64,000 bases of DNA from Laguncularia racemosa (lineage: Eukaryota; Streptophyta; Magnoliopsida; Myrtales; Combretaceae): NCBI GenBank assembly GCA_037954665.1, contig JBBMOL010000058.1, forward strand, positions 4,169,323-4,233,322, in the 5' to 3' direction. Numbering within the stretch: the stretch's first letter is position 1; every line of letters begins with the position of its first letter. Below the pieces are notes generated by a model, which worked only from the letters and a program-made list of their open reading frames with translations, did no database searches and had not been told where the DNA came from. Shown here piece after piece: positions 11,369 to 25,082 of this stretch. Made by a program: the position numbers and the translations under genes.

Positions 11369-12421
11369 AATAATAAAAAAAGAAGTTTAGTTTGTTTTCG
11401 TACCTCAGAAGGCATGAATAAATAAACGTTGAAAAACGCGAAAGGTATACTTTCTGTCGGAAGGATAATTTTTGACAATTCTCATTGCTTGAAAATGTTA
11501 ATGTGTAGAAATTTATGTCTTAGAAACTTGAACATGACAAACCAGGTGTTTCGCATTAAAAGAAAACTTTAAATTAAGTGAGATATCGAGTGCATTTGTT
11601 TCCTTCTTATTGCTCTATTTTGTTTACCAATTTACTTAGCATCAAAGTTGAATATCTTATACTTGTATATATAAATTAATTGCATATGGTTCCTTTCTTT
11701 TACTAACATAAACCTCATAATGAGTTCGTCCACTTAAAGCAATTAGGAAAACATATAAATAAATATTCATAAAACTACTTGAATATATAAAACAAAAATA
11801 TGATAGTTATATATAAGCCATATTAGCGGGATAAGGCAAAGATTCCGACTCCTTGGATATTATAGAGGGTAAATATATTTATTATTTTATTTTTATTCAT
11901 TTTTATAATTAACTATTTAGAGTTTTAAAATATCAATTTACTATTTAAACTTTACCTATTTTTATAATTAAAAACTTGAACTTTTTTCTTTCTTACAATC
12001 AACTAATTTAACTTTACTTATTTTTACAATTAACTATCCGAACCAAGTATTATAAAAAAACCTCATAAAGTATATTGATAGTAAATTGATACTTTTAAAT
12101 TTCATGTAATTAATTGCATAAATAGACAAAATTTAGATACCAAAAATAAAATTAACAATGAAAGATTTAAAGCATCTAAGGCATGAAAAGATACTCATGT
12201 GCAACAATATTATAATAGATGAATATGCACACCCTACATGTATCTAAAACAAATGAGATCATATATACTACAAGTTAGTAATAGAAACTACTTAAGCCTT
12301 AGAAATTTTTTATGAGTTTAACACCCCATTTTGCAAGAATTTAGTCCACTCATCTAAAGTAGACAACATGAAAAAAGTAAAATATATATATATATATATA
12401 TATATTAAACAAAAGAAAGTT

Positions 12422-12852
12422 GGGAAAAATATACTAGAAGGAATTTAGTTTTCTCAATTTTTTTTTTTTTTTTTTAAGATCTATGTTTTTATCTTTTTCA
12501 TTTTCAGATCCAACTGATAAAAAATGAGTCAAAATAGGATCTTGTTACTTTTTATTATAATTGTCACTAAAAACCAAGCCCTAAAATGAAAAAAAACATA
12601 ACAATATAAAACCTAAAATGGAAAATGATAAAAAAAAATACAAGTCCTAAAATGAAAAACTGAGTTCATTCTATTGTCTTTTAATATTTTCATTTTAGTA
12701 CTTTAACAGTTTTGTAATAGAAAGAAATGTAGACCCTAATTTGACACATGTTTTTAAACTTAGGTCTTAAAATGAAAATCTTAAAAACATTAAGTCATAA
12801 AACAAAAACAAAAAATAGAAAAAACTTAGGTCCTCCTAGTATATTTTTGCCG
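12422..12852. mobile_element. Mutator-type MITE, unit B copy
   Basis: This is the same element as at 1446-1875, carried along by the large duplication. It differs mainly in the length of one T run near its left end, and the same 9-bp flanks are present. Confidence 0.8.
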
Positions 12853-13905
12853 AAGAAAATTTACGGGTTTGCTATAATTAATCTTCAATTGTTTGTGAGA
12901 TAAGAATCATTCATTTAATTTAAGGTGCAGTCAAAAAAACTTATTAGTAAAAAGTTAATTTTAAGATGTGTAACACTAAAACCGATTTGTCACATTTTAA
13001 TATTATAAATATATATGATTTTTTTTAAATGTACGTTAATGTATTATCTATGATCATACTAGTTTCTGGATGATCTACACGAGTTGTGCATCCATAGCCA
13101 CCGAGATTCATTATGCACCGCATTAAAGAAAAAAAATAAAAGAACTTGATAACGTGTTTTTAACTAACCTCTAAAAGCATTTAGAACTTGAGATGTAACT
13201 TGAGAGTCCTAAACTTTAGTCTTGCCTATACTGTGGTAAGCGGTACCTTGCCTATAGGTAATAGAGAATTTGTAATTTAAATATTATGATTTTTGAAAAT
13301 GAATAAGTATTTTTAAATTGTAACTATAAAAATAAAATAAAATTGATGAGTTCTATAATACTTTGATTACTTAAAAATATTTCCTCCGCGTTCCTGCGTA
13401 ACTTTAGTGCAAATACCCAAATAATAAAGCAATATATGGGGCAAAAGTGTCAATGGCAAAGTAATAATAGCGATGCTGCTGTGTTGTCTTATGAGCCATC
13501 ATTTTCGGTGTTTTTTTCTTCTTCTTTTTTCCATTGGTCCATCAATGCTTCATATTCAATACCCTCCTTCGCATTTTAAGATTTTCGACGATTTTATTGA
13601 GATTAAAGAGGCTAGTAAAGTTCTCAAGCTTCCAACTTCAAAAACAACGTTTAGTAACAAAATTAATGAATAAACCGTGACTCCTTTATAGATTACCAAT
13701 AGACTAGCTATTTATGTATGAAATGGACAAATATGTAAGGAATGCAAATTAGCATCATAGACCTTGTACTAAGAGCTAACCTAAAAAATATTGCGGTCAT
13801 CAAGGACTCTATGGATGATTGCTACTAGAAAATAATGCTAGAAATGATAAACAGGGAAAAAATCAACCTTGAGACAAAACTGTTCAAATTCTAGTAGTTA
13901 TAGAA

Positions 13906-15666
13906 AGGTAGAATAAGTGGTTCAAACTATATTTAGAGAGGCAACCACCACCAACACCAACCCCACCACTACCAATGGTTGTAAAAGAAACACCATCGCC
14001 ACCATCACTAGTAGCGGTGCTAGTTGAGGTGGTCCAAGTTACGCCACCAAAAACTTGGTGCTAAAGAAACATGTTGCTAGAATTTATTTGGTGTAATAGG
14101 TATTTTGATGGCAACACAAGATGCCTTGATGAAGTTGAAGATTGGATATCCTAGATTAAGAGGTTATTTGAGGCCTTTGAGGTACCACTAAATTAGAGGG
14201 TGAATTATGACACTTATTTGCTAAGATTGAGGGCAAAAACATGGTGGAATTGTAAGAGCAAGACTATGCAACCTTCAATTAATTGAAATGCTTTTAAGTG
14301 TGAATTTTTTTAGCACTATTTTCCATAAATCTTGCATGCCAAATATGGTGAGGATTTATTGACTATTCAGAGAGTGGGTCGAGGCATAGACTGGTATGAA
14401 GTTGAATCTAACCAATTGTTGCAATTTGCTCCTCTAGAACACTAGTAGAGTAATCAATTGAAAATGTAAGTATTTGCTAAAAGGTAAGATCCCGAGATGA
14501 GGAGGAAGTCAACTAAGTTTGAGGTTCATACTTTCAGTGAAATGGTAAAGAAGGTTAGACTTCTAGAAAATGCCAAGAAATAAGAAGCGAAGACGTTAAG
14601 AAGCAAGGTAAATATTTTTAGAAACATGCCACACGATGGATTAGGATATAGTGGGAACAGCAAGAAATTTTCACACCCCCACAATTACTTTCAGATAGGG
14701 ATGAGTCTAGAGAATATCCAACCCATTCTATGCTGAAAATGTAAAGGTAAGCATTACCAAAGGGAGTGCCCGCTACTGAGAAATAATTGTTACTATTGTA
14801 GGGAGGTATCACATTACGTCACAAAATGCCATAGGAAGAGTACAACCACATGTTTCTATTGCAAGCAAGTTGGACACTTTTCAATTAATTGCCCACAGCC
14901 ACAACAAGTAGTTGCACCAGTAACTAAACCCTTGCAAATTGTGGAGAGATTAGTAGCCAACAAAATGGGGATGGCTAAGGCAAAAATGGTAATTGTGTTA
15001 ACTCTACCGCTAGCACTACCTGAGTGCACAATCTTCAAGGAGCTTTAGATGGCAAGTTTTATGAGGAAGAGGAGTTCACTGCTTTTGATGCTAATGGCAC
15101 AACTGATACTGAGTTGGTTGTAGGTAAGTACTTAAACTTGACTCTTACTTTTTCATCTCCGTAAAGAGCTAAACATTAAAAGACAAGCTAACCAATTGTA
15201 AAAGTCTTACTAATGAAATTTGATACCCAAGTAAATACGAAAATATAATATGCACCTAAACTTAAGTCATATCCTTTGGATTCATGAAACATTATGATCT
15301 CCAATCAACCTATATTCGCTCTTTCGGACACAAGAGCAAAGCACTCCTTTATCACTCCTAAAGTAACTAAACAAGTGGGACTACCTATAACCACAATAGA
15401 CTCAAGCTTTGGTATAAAGACACCTAAGGCGAGTGTCATAGTCACTAAGGAAATGATCGAGAAATGCCTAATGGAAATCCAGAAACATAAAGATAAACAC
15501 GGATCTTATTATGTTGGACATGAGAAAGTATAATGCCACATTAGGAATGAATTAGGTGTTAGCTACTAAGGCTATAGTAGATTGCTAAGAAAAGAAAGTG
15601 GCATTTGAAGATTCTGATGGATTGAAGGTAAAATTCACAAGAGAGTCTACTCTTCTTCTCCAAAAG
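13906..15666 (+). pseudogene. Ty3/gypsy gag-protease relic, unit B
   Basis: This is the copy of the relic at 2930-4690. The Gag and zinc-knuckle parts are almost identical to unit A, including the stop in the first knuckle. The protease part (15294-15533) carries several replacements relative to unit A, for example DTRAKHSFIT against DTRATHSFIT. The switch from near-identity to several percent divergence falls inside this relic. Confidence 0.8.
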
Positions 15667-16505
15667 TCCCACAAAGCACTCTCCAAAAAAGAGAGCTAAA
15701 CCACCACCACCAAACCGGTTCCATCTAACCATCTTCCACACCACCACTCCCAAAGGAAAACACTACTCAACAAGCACCATATTTCGTCTAAACCCAACAA
15801 CCATTCATGCGACTTATGAGGACATTTAAGAAGCCCAAAAATCAAAAGAAATCATGTAATAGCATCAGGCTTTAGGAGAGCAAGGAAGTGGAGTAGGCAT
15901 GCACACTAAGGAAGCCAACAAGAGTAGGCATCAACTATAACTTATTTCTTCTTTTTCTTATCATGTGACCATGTATTAATTGATTAGAGTAGCTAAGAAA
16001 CTCTAATTGTGTGACTTTAGCCATGTATTTTAGTGGTATTAAACAAAGAATTCGAAAAATGATGTAAACTTGAGCGAGAATAGGGGACAATGTAGTGTAA
16101 CTCTCTTGTAAGCAAGCTTAATGTGAAAGTTGTAATGTAAGCGAAAAGAATGAAACTTTGAAGTTAGTTCTTATTCCGGTAATGACACTTTGAAGTTAGT
16201 TCTTATTCTGGTTGCTAGCTTCAAAGAGAATAGGGATCAATTATTTTTAACCTATTAGGAGAATCTTAACATTTAATAGCTTTATGTGATGATTAACACA
16301 TATTAGAGATGATTGAAGATGGAAAAATGGATGATTTAGTTTTCTATAAGGATACCGATGCCAAGAGTGAATTCCACTCATGATTTCTAGCATTTTCTTA
16401 ATATAAGTTAGTAAAATATCATTAGGAAAAGTTGAAATCAAGCCCGTTTGATTAACGACAAAGAACAAGACTTATGGGTGAGGAATAAGTGAAACTAAAA
16501 GCCTA

Positions 16506-17467
16506 TTAATCATTCTTGAATCTTTGATAAAAAAATCAAAGGTGTATAGAAAAAAAATGACCTATACATGCCGAAATAAAGCCCAAACAGGTTCATAGGT
16601 TAATTAGAATTGATTTTCCCTCAAACCATAGGCTTAATTAGAAAAAGGACTTTAAAATAAGCCCAAACATAGCCCATCCGAAACTAATCAAAACCAAACC
16701 TAAATTTTTAAATCCAAATGACCAAAAAGAATTAAAAAATGGAAGGTACATGCAAAAATCTTTGAAACAACTATAAATACGTGAAAAACAAACTTATGAC
16801 AAAAATGTTATGACTGAAACACCAAAACTACTTAGACTGATGAAACCAATAGATTTACTTCAAACACTTAAATTTGTTATCCTACTTGAACTTATAGATT
16901 TACTATTTTTCCTATAAGGTGATATCAATTTTGAGACCGAGTTACCCCTAAATTATTACGACCAGTAGCAACATAGTTGGTTAATCAATCTTAAATCTCT
17001 GATTAAAAAATCAAAGGTGTACCCAAAAAAAAAAAAAAAAGAAGACCCATACACGCCCAAGTAAATCCTAAACATGCCCATAGGTTAATTAGAACTGATT
17101 TTCCCTTAGACCCTAGGCTTAATTAGTCAATGGACCTTAAAATGAGACCAAACATAGCCCATCCAAAACTGATCAAAACCAAACCTAAATTTTCAAAATC
17201 CAAATGACCAAAATGACTTAAAAAATGGAAAGTGCATGCAAAAATCTTTAAAATGACTATAAATACGTGAAAAATGGACTTAAGATGAAAACATTGTGGT
17301 TGAAATACCGAAACGATTTAAACTAGTAAAATTTGACGAATTTACTTTAAACACTCAAACCTGTTATCTTACGTGAACTTATTGAATTATTATTTGTCCA
17401 ATCAAGTGATATCAATTTCAGGACCGAGTTACCCTTGAATTATTATGACCAGTAGCGACATAGTTGG
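16506..17467 (+). repeat. Tandem dimer of about 480 bp, unit B
   Basis: This is the counterpart of 5498-6462, with copies at 16506-16980 and 16981-17467. Each half resembles its positional counterpart in unit A more than its tandem neighbour, so the dimer formed before the large duplication. Confidence 0.8.
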
Positions 17468-17965
17468 GTAAGTGGTCCTATGGTTGTGATATTTGTTTGT
17501 GCTTATACTTTAGTGCACTGATATATGTATATAATTGATGCCTATGACACTAGATATATGTGTAGGGTTAGGAATTCTGCTTGTGTTTGATTAATGTGGT
17601 TGTTGCTAAATTACTATAAATCCTAGTTAACTAATTGACTATTGGATTCACCCTACATTTAGACTAAGTATGATGTAAGTGTCTGTGATGATTTTGTTGG
17701 TCACCAAATAAATGAATCTAACTAGATCCAACTTTAATCAAAATGAATCATGCATTGCATATTTTAAAATGAAAAAGATCTTCAACATCACACGATAGTT
17801 TGGAGAAGCCGCATAAAGGTGTATTTCACGTGCAACCTCATCTCGACCTTTAGGAACTACTTGGAACTAGGAAATGCCACCCTTTGATTAAAATTGAGTT
17901 TACGGATTAATCACTTAGGGGGTGGATGAGATTAACTGCACCATTGACATCCACACCCTGCATGA

Positions 17966-17967
<2 letters not shown>

Positions 17968-18002
<35 letters not shown>
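17968..18002. repeat. (AT)n microsatellite, expanded in unit B
   Basis: This AT run of about 35 bp is expanded against the 12-bp run at the equivalent place in unit A (6967-6978). A (CATA)n run follows at 18407-18428. Nothing else is recognised in the surrounding 17468-19023. Confidence 0.85.
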
Positions 18003-18006
<4 letters not shown>

Positions 18007-19018
18007 TTTATTTTAATATAGCACAAATGAATTGACTTTTATGTCCTTCTTACAACAAATAGCCCAGGGTAATAGAAACTTAAAGTCAACATGTAATTCA
18101 TGATTCCCAACCCAATTAACGAAGGGTGATAAATCTATATTGTATGCAATTTTTGAATAACTATATATATTGTTGTATTCTTATACGGGATCATGCATTC
18201 ATATGTTTATTTAAATAACTTATGTGTAATTACTCCTCGATGCAGAATAAGGGTTTTCTCATGAAGCTGGTTATAACTTACACCCAACAATGTTTCATTG
18301 TTGCAAGAGCCTGTCTAGCTTGAGCCTGATTGACACATACTAGAGCTTAGTATAAAGCCCATTAGGATATGTGAAGGAAGAGGAATGAGTGGAGTGATCA
18401 ACATTATACATACATACATACATACATAAATATATATATAGGGCTTTAAATTTATGTTCTAGAAGTACTTATGTTATAGTAGAGATATGATTGCTTCAGT
18501 AATTATTATCCATTAGATAATAGGAGTATCTCATGGATATTGATGGGACCCTAGTCCCTTATTATTATGATGTTTAGTATGTTAGATTTTAATTATTTTG
18601 TCTCTATATTATTTGAAAATGCTAAATCCTATTTAGGTAAGTGAATGTGCATACACCTTATATACCGTATGGCAAATCTCTTAATTACAAGGGACTTATT
18701 CTTAGGTTTTCCATACAATGCACAATGGGCTATTACGTCTAAGGTGCCCTTTGAGGCATGACATGAAGCTCATCCCTTTATCTTTATTAAGGTCCATTCC
18801 CTTAGCTACCATTCTATCTCCTTAACTAATCCTCCACCCACACATGCCACATATGTACTTTCTTTACTTCACAATCCTACTTAAATTCCTTGAGTAAAAC
18901 TAAAGGCAATTAAAAAATCTAAAAAATATCTAAACAATATCCTTTTCAACTCCACATAATATGCATAATCTAAATAAAATTAAAACTCAACTCCTATTAT
19001 TTTCTTTTGGCAATCATA

Positions 19019-19023
19019 ACCCT
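19019..19023. repeat. Target-site duplication ACCCT, left copy
   Basis: ACCCT directly precedes LTR 2. The same five bases follow LTR 4 at 25938-25942. Five-base duplications are normal for Ty3/gypsy integration, so LTR 2 to LTR 4 is one integrated unit. Confidence 0.85.
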
Positions 19024-19863
19024 TGATGGGAATCAAACCTCCAGATCCAACAATGGGGGAATCAAAATGAATAAATGAGCCCAGATATCCACATGTTATT
19101 ATATTTATCTAATAAATATTTGTCTTTATATTGTAGTAGATAAATTTATCGGTTTTATAGGACGACAGGTAAAATTCACTAAGGATCAATTGTGGGTCAC
19201 TCATGGACTTACATCAATAAAAAATAATCGGTCTAACAATTGTTTCATGGAAATGAAGAAGCTAGCCACATATGATAGGTTTACTTGTAATTTTCTTTTG
19301 GTGCTAAAACCGGTCACATTGTTTTTTGTCACTTGTAATTTTTCTTTATTAAATTTGCCCTATTTAGAGCAAGTACAAATACTTGCAATGTAGGCTTAGA
19401 AGGGACTTTTTTTAGATACACATTTTGGCTACCATTTTCACGTGAAAAGAGAGGATTTTCTCTATTTCATAAGACTCTTATCAACTTCTTTTAGGGTTGT
19501 GACCAGTGGGACTTGGATTTGTTGTGAGTAATAGCAACAAATTACAAGTTGATTCTAATTCCAATTGGTGCGTAATATCTAGTAAGGAATCAGTTATTCT
19601 TATTTTATTCTTGTTTCACCCAATTAAAGTCCATTTTTCAATCTAGGGTTCACACCATTTAGTTGGAAATTGGAATCAACTGTGCTTGTTTCTTTGATTG
19701 GTATTAGAATTCCAATTGAGCACATCATAATTTAGTAGTAAAGCAAATTGATTCGTGCAATTTGGGTTCAAGTGGAAATTGGAATCACGCCATTTTGTGA
19801 ACTTTGTTTAGTTGATTCTTCAATTAGCTTTGTGTACTTGTAATTGGATCCTTTAGCACATCA
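19024..19863 (+). repeat. LTR 2 (outer left)
   Basis: This 840-bp LTR has TGATG and CATCA ends. It shares the CTTTAGCACATCA terminus with LTR 1 of unit A, as expected for the same LTR before duplication. A primer-binding-like sequence (TGTATCAAAGC, one G lost) follows at about 19872-19882. Confidence 0.9.
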
Positions 19864-19998
19864 TAATTTTTTGTATCAAAGCAAGGGTTTTGAGAAGGGA
19901 TTGTGTGATTTTCAATTTGCGAATTACGGTTCTTGATCTTCCATTTCTTAATTGAAGTTATTTGATGTGGAATTGATGTAATTAGAAGTGATTGTATT

Positions 19999-21540
19999 AT
20001 GATATACCTTTATTATGCTCTTAAAGAGGAAAGAGATGATAATTTTGAGAATGACCCTTACCCAAACAGCAAGTTTAGACCACCTCAGGGATTGAAGTAT
20101 GTGAAATTGCAGATGCCCTCATTCGATGGCAAGAGTTCTGTAAATGATTATTTAGATTGGGAGGACAAGGTTGAGGGTCTATTCGGGTGTTATGAGATTA
20201 ATGATAACACTCGGGTTCATCTTGCAGCTATGGAATTCATAGGTTATACTGCCTTATGGTGGAAAAATCTTATGGTTAGCAGACGAAGGGATGGTGAGGC
20301 TGATATACATACCTAGCAGGACATGAAATGGGTATTGAGGAAAAGTTTTATACCTGAGCATTATAGGCAAGAACTGTTTATACATCTCTAAACACTGAGG
20401 TAAGGAGGCAAAACAATTGATGATTATGTGAAAGAGTTTGAGACACTGATGATTAAATGTGGATCAGTCGAGCCTCTTGAGCAAACCCTAGCACGATTTA
20501 TGTTTGGCTTAAAGTATGAGATTGCTTGCATTGTAGAGTTAAAGACGTATAATACACTTGATGAGGCTATCCAGTTAACCTTGAAAGTGGAGAAGCAGAA
20601 GCGATCCAACCCTTTCTAAGCAGCTAGTAATAGGTATGGAACTTCTACCAAACCTCTTAGGTCATATGGTCAAATGAGAAGACAAAAAGGAATAGGGGAA
20701 CATGCCAAGGCTCTGGATAAGAATATCTCTAACATTGATAGGGAGAGGGATACTTTTAGGAAAGGAAAACAGGTTATTAGGGTTGATTTCAAGCAGACAG
20801 TGCCAATGTCAACCTGTGGGAAAATGCGTCAAATTAAATATTTCAAATGCATGGGTTTTGAACACTTGGCTGCGCAGTGTCCCAATAAAAGGGTAATGAT
20901 TGTTATAGAGGGAAACAATGAAGATGATCAAGAAGATGTTATCAAGCCTATAGATTTTTCCATAGCTCTACAGGAATATTATGATGATCATGATGCTGAA
21001 ACACATGAGGACAAGGGGGATGATAAATACTTGGCTGTTAATGTGTTACACAAGGTCATGACGATATCTCCAGATGTTCATAACATACAGAGGGAGAACC
21101 TATTCCACATACTTGTCAGATTCGAGGTAAATTGTGTGTTTTTTTCATCGATGGTGGTAGTTGCACTAATGTCGTATCTATTGCATTAGTAAATAACTTA
21201 CAACTAGTCACTAGTCTACATCCACACCTTTATAAATTACATTAGCTGGATGTCTGAGGTGGTTTGCATATTACACAGAGGGCGAAGGTGCCATTCAGTA
21301 TAGGAGATAGGTACAATGATGAGATTATCTGTAATGTTCTTTCTATGTGCGCCTTTCATATACTACTAGGTAGGCCTTGGTTGTTAGACAAGATGGTGCT
21401 ATATGATATGTTTCAGAAAGATGGTGCACGAATAATCTTGACTCCTATGTCTCCATTTGAAGTTTACACATTTCAAGAATAGATCAGTAAAACTAATGGC
21501 TTCTCAAGACTTCAGGCCAACAAGCACATGCAAAAACACT
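19999..21540 (+). pseudogene. Gag-protease pseudogene, internal region 1
   Basis: A frame at 19999-20316 gives the Gag core (YVKLQMPSFDGKSSVNDYLD, MEFIGYTALWWKNLMVS) and ends in a TAG. Further Gag frames follow at 20428-20619 and 20674-21189. The zinc knuckle reads Y-FK-C-MGFE-H-LAAQ-C, so its first cysteine is lost. A frameshift near 21115 takes the retropepsin motif out of frame. The post-protease part at 21264-21482 ends MCAFHILLGRPW and is in frame. The start of Gag was removed by the 925-bp deletion. This copy is not functional. Confidence 0.85.
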
Positions 21541-21603
21541 AGGTATTAGTCTAAGAAAAGACCCCTTAGATTTGATGACAAATCTTTGAGCGACTCGAGG
21601 AGA

Positions 21604-22442
21604 TGATGGGAATCAAACCTCTGGATCCAACAGTGAGGAAATCAAATTGAACAAATGAGCCCAGACATCCACATGTTATTATATTTATCTAATAAATATT
21701 TGTCTTTATATTGTAGTAGATAAATTTATCGGTTTTATAGGACGACAGGTAAAATTCACTAAGGATTAATTGTGGGTCACTCATGGACTTACATCAATAA
21801 AAAATAATCGATCTAACAATTGTTTCATGGAAATGAAGAAGCTAGCCACTTATGATAGGTTTACTTGTAATTTTCTTTTGGTGCTAAAACCGTCACATTG
21901 TTGTTTTTCACTTGTAATTTTTCTTTATTAAATTTTCCCTATTTAGAGCAAGTACAAATACTTGCAATGTAGGCTTAGAAGGGAATTTTTTTAGATACAC
22001 ATTTTGGCTACCATTTTCACGTGAAAAGAGAGGCTTTTCTCTATTTCATAAGACTTTTATCTACTTCTTTTAGGGTTGTGACCAGTGGGACTTGGATTTG
22101 TTGTGAGTAATAGCAACAAATTACAAGTTGATTCTAATTCCAATTGGTGCGTAATATCTAGTAAGGAATCGGTTATTCTTATTTTATTCTTGTTTCACCC
22201 AATTAAAGTCCATTTTTCAATCTAGGGTTCACACCATTTAGTTAGAAATTGGAATCAACTGTGCTTGTTTCTTTGATTGGTATTAGAATTCCAATTGAGC
22301 ACATCATAATTTAGTAGTAAAGCAAATTGATTCGTGCAATTAGGGTTCAAGTGGAAATTGGAATCACGCCATTTTGTGAACTTTGTTTAGTTGATTCTTC
22401 AATTGGCTTTTTGTACTTGTAATTGGATCCATTGGGACATCA
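21604..22442 (+). repeat. LTR 3 (middle, shared)
   Basis: This 839-bp LTR serves as right LTR of internal region 1 and left LTR of internal region 2. It looks mosaic. The first 70 bases and the end (TTGGGACATCA) resemble LTR 4. The body, for example the stretch around CGGTTTTATAGGACGACAGG, resembles LTR 2. A one-base deletion shifts the small frame that LTRs 1, 2 and 4 share. Confidence 0.88.
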
Positions 22443-22904
22443 TAATTTTTTGTATCAAAGCAAGGGTTTTGAGAAGGGATTGCGTGATTTTCAATTTGGG
22501 AATTAGGGTTCTTGATCTTCCATTTCTTAATTGAAGTTATTTGATGTGGAATTGAAGTAATTATAAGTGATTGTATTATGATATACCTTTATTGTTGTGG
22601 AATTAGTAGTGGAAATTTCAGACGTGATCTTTCTATTCTTCATCTTGCCGTGAGTTGCTTATTTGAGGAAGAAGGGAATTGCATTTTCTTAGGGATTTCA
22701 GAATTAGAACACATTTTCATTTCCAGATATGCTTTCATTGCGTAGAGGATTTGGAAACAATTTGAAATTCAAAAACAATCATTAATTTGAAGGAGTTATT
22801 GTGTATTGATCAACATAATACATTTTGACTAGTTTGAATTATTTACTTACCATTTGGGGAAGTATCTTTAATTGTTTCCATTTTGTTTAGCTGTCGTGAT
22901 TGGA

Positions 22905-23105
22905 AGTGGAGTGTGAAGTGTGTGTGCTGCACCGTGAGTGAGGAGTGTGTGTGTGGCATAGTGAGTGTGTTGTGGTTGATGGTTGTTGCATCGTAGGTGA
23001 GGTATATGTGTGTGTGACATAGAAGTGTGTGAATTGTGGTTTGAAGGGTGCTGCATCGTAAGTGTGTGTGTGTTAAAGTGTGAAGTGAGTGTGTGTTAAA
23101 TTGTG
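22905..23105. repeat. GT-rich degenerate tandem repeat in the 5' leader
   Basis: The sequence repeats phrases such as GCTGCACCGTGAGTG, GTTGCATCGTAGGTG and GCTGCATCGTAAGTG at a spacing of about 60 bases within a GTGT-rich background. It lies in the untranslated leader of internal region 2, before the Gag start. It is absent from the two other internal regions because of the 925-bp deletion. Confidence 0.75.
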
Positions 23106-23229
23106 AATTGTGTTTGAAGCCATGAGTTTATGTGTACCATGGAGTGATTATTGTGTATTGCATTTGACGTAAAGTACATTGTAGTTATCTTGAATTGTTT
23201 TAGTGTTTCAACAGATCAATTCATCAACC

Positions 23230-25036
23230 ATGTCAAATGATAGTGTTAATGGGGGAATTGGCAATGAGGCCAATAGTCAAGTTGGTGGCGATTAGGGTCA
23301 TCGAACTGCAGGTGGAAGAACATTGGAGGAGCAGTTACAAGATCTCACCACCATTGTTACTACATTAGCAACAAGGATAGATTGAATGACGATGCGACAT
23401 CCACCAGTAGCAAATCCTCTAGCACCTCCACCTAAAGTAGTTCCTTAGAATGTTCACAGAGAGGGAGTTGCTGGAGGTAATAGGGGTAGGAGAATGGAGG
23501 AGATTATTATGCTCTTAGGGAGGAAAGAGATGATAATTTTGACCATGACCCTTACCCAAACAACGAGTTTAGACCACCTTAGGGATTGGAGTATGTGAAA
23601 TTGCATATGCCCTCATTCGATGGCAAGGGTTCTGCAAATGATTATTTGGATTGGGAGGACAAGGTTGAGGGTCTATTTGAGTGTTATGAGATTAATGATA
23701 ACACTCGGGTTCATCTTGCAACTATGGAATTCATAGGTTATGCCGCCTTATGGTGGAAAAATCTTGTGATTAGCAGATGAAGGGATGGTGAGGCTAATAT
23801 ACATACCTAGTAGGACATGAAATGGGTATTGAGGAAAAGTTTTATACCTGAGCATTACAGGCAAGAACAATTTATGCATCTCTAAACACTAAGGCAAAGA
23901 GGCAAAACAGTTGATGATTATGTATAAGAGTTTGAGACACTAATGATCAAATGTAGATCAGTCGAGCCTCTTGAGCAAACCCTAGCACGATTTGTGTCTA
24001 GGTTGAAGTATGAGATTGCTTTCATTGTAGAGTTAAAGAGGTATAATACACTTAATGAGGCTATCCAGTTAACCTTGAAAGTGGAGAAGCAGAAGCGATC
24101 CAACCCTTTTTGAGCAGCTAGTAACAAATATGAAACTTCTACCAAACCTCTTGGGTCAGATGGTCAAATGGGAAGACAAAAAGGAATAGGAGAACATGCT
24201 AAGGCTCTGGATAAGAATATCCTTAACATTAATAGGGAGAGGGATACATTTAGGAAAGGAAAAGAGGTTGTTGAGGCTGATTTCAGGCAGACAGTGCCAA
24301 TGTCAACCAATGGGAAAATGCGCCAAATTAAATGTTTCAAATGCATCGGTTTTGGACACATGGCTGCACAGTGTCCCAATAAAAGGGTGATGACTATTAT
24401 AGATGGAAACAATGAAGATGATCAAGAAGAAGTTGTTGAGCCTATAGATTTGTCCATAGCCCTACAGGAATATTATGATGATCATGATGCTGAGACACAT
24501 GAGGATAAGGGGGATGATAAATACTTGCCTATTAATGTGTTACACAGGGTCATGAATATATCTCCAGAAGTTCAGAACATACAGAGGGAGAACTTATTCC
24601 ACACACCTTGTCGAATTCGAGGTAACTTGTGTGTTCTTTTCATCGATGGTGGTAGTTGCACTAATGTCGTATCTATTGCATTAGTAAATAACTTACAACT
24701 AGTCACTAGTCTACATCCACACCTTTATAAATTACATTAGCTGGATGTCTGAGGTGGTTTGCATGTTACACAAAGGGAAAAGGTGCCATTCAGTATAGGA
24801 GATAAATACAGTGATGAGATTATCTGTGATGTTCTTCCTATGTGCGCCTTTCATATGCTGCTGGGTAGGCCTTGGTTGTTTAATAAGAAGGTGCTATATG
24901 ATATGCTTCAAAAAGACGGTGCACGAATTATCTTGACTCTTATGTCTCCATTTGAAGTTTACACATTTCAAGAACAGATCAGTAAAACTAATGGCTTCTC
25001 AAGACTTCAGGCCAACAAGCACATGCAAAAACACTA
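23230..25036 (+). pseudogene. Gag-protease pseudogene, internal region 2 (most complete)
   Basis: This is the best copy of the family's protein region. The likely Gag start is ATG 23230 (MSNDSVNGGIGNEANSQVGG), followed by stops. The core reads YVKLHMPSFDGKGSANDYLD and EFIGYAALWWKNL. The zinc knuckle at about 24332-24373 is intact (C-FK-C-IGFG-H-MAAQ-C). The retropepsin motif reads LFIDGGSCTNVVS (in 24168-24740), with the catalytic Asp present. A stop at 24738-24740 is followed by 24759-25037, which holds LLGRPW. RT should come next, but the sequence goes straight to the 3' end of pol. Several stops are TAG where the family has Gln or Trp. Confidence 0.87.
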
Positions 25037-25082
25037 GGTATTAGTCTAAGAAAAGACCCCTTAGATTTGAGGACAAATCTTT

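Noticed and set aside
22868..23056. His/Thr-rich minus-strand frame
   Set aside because: It is the reverse of the GT-rich leader repeat of the gypsy element.
22905..23105. Spaced repeats that might suggest a CRISPR-like array
   Set aside because: The repeats are degenerate, GT-rich and unevenly spaced, and lie in a plant retrotransposon leader.
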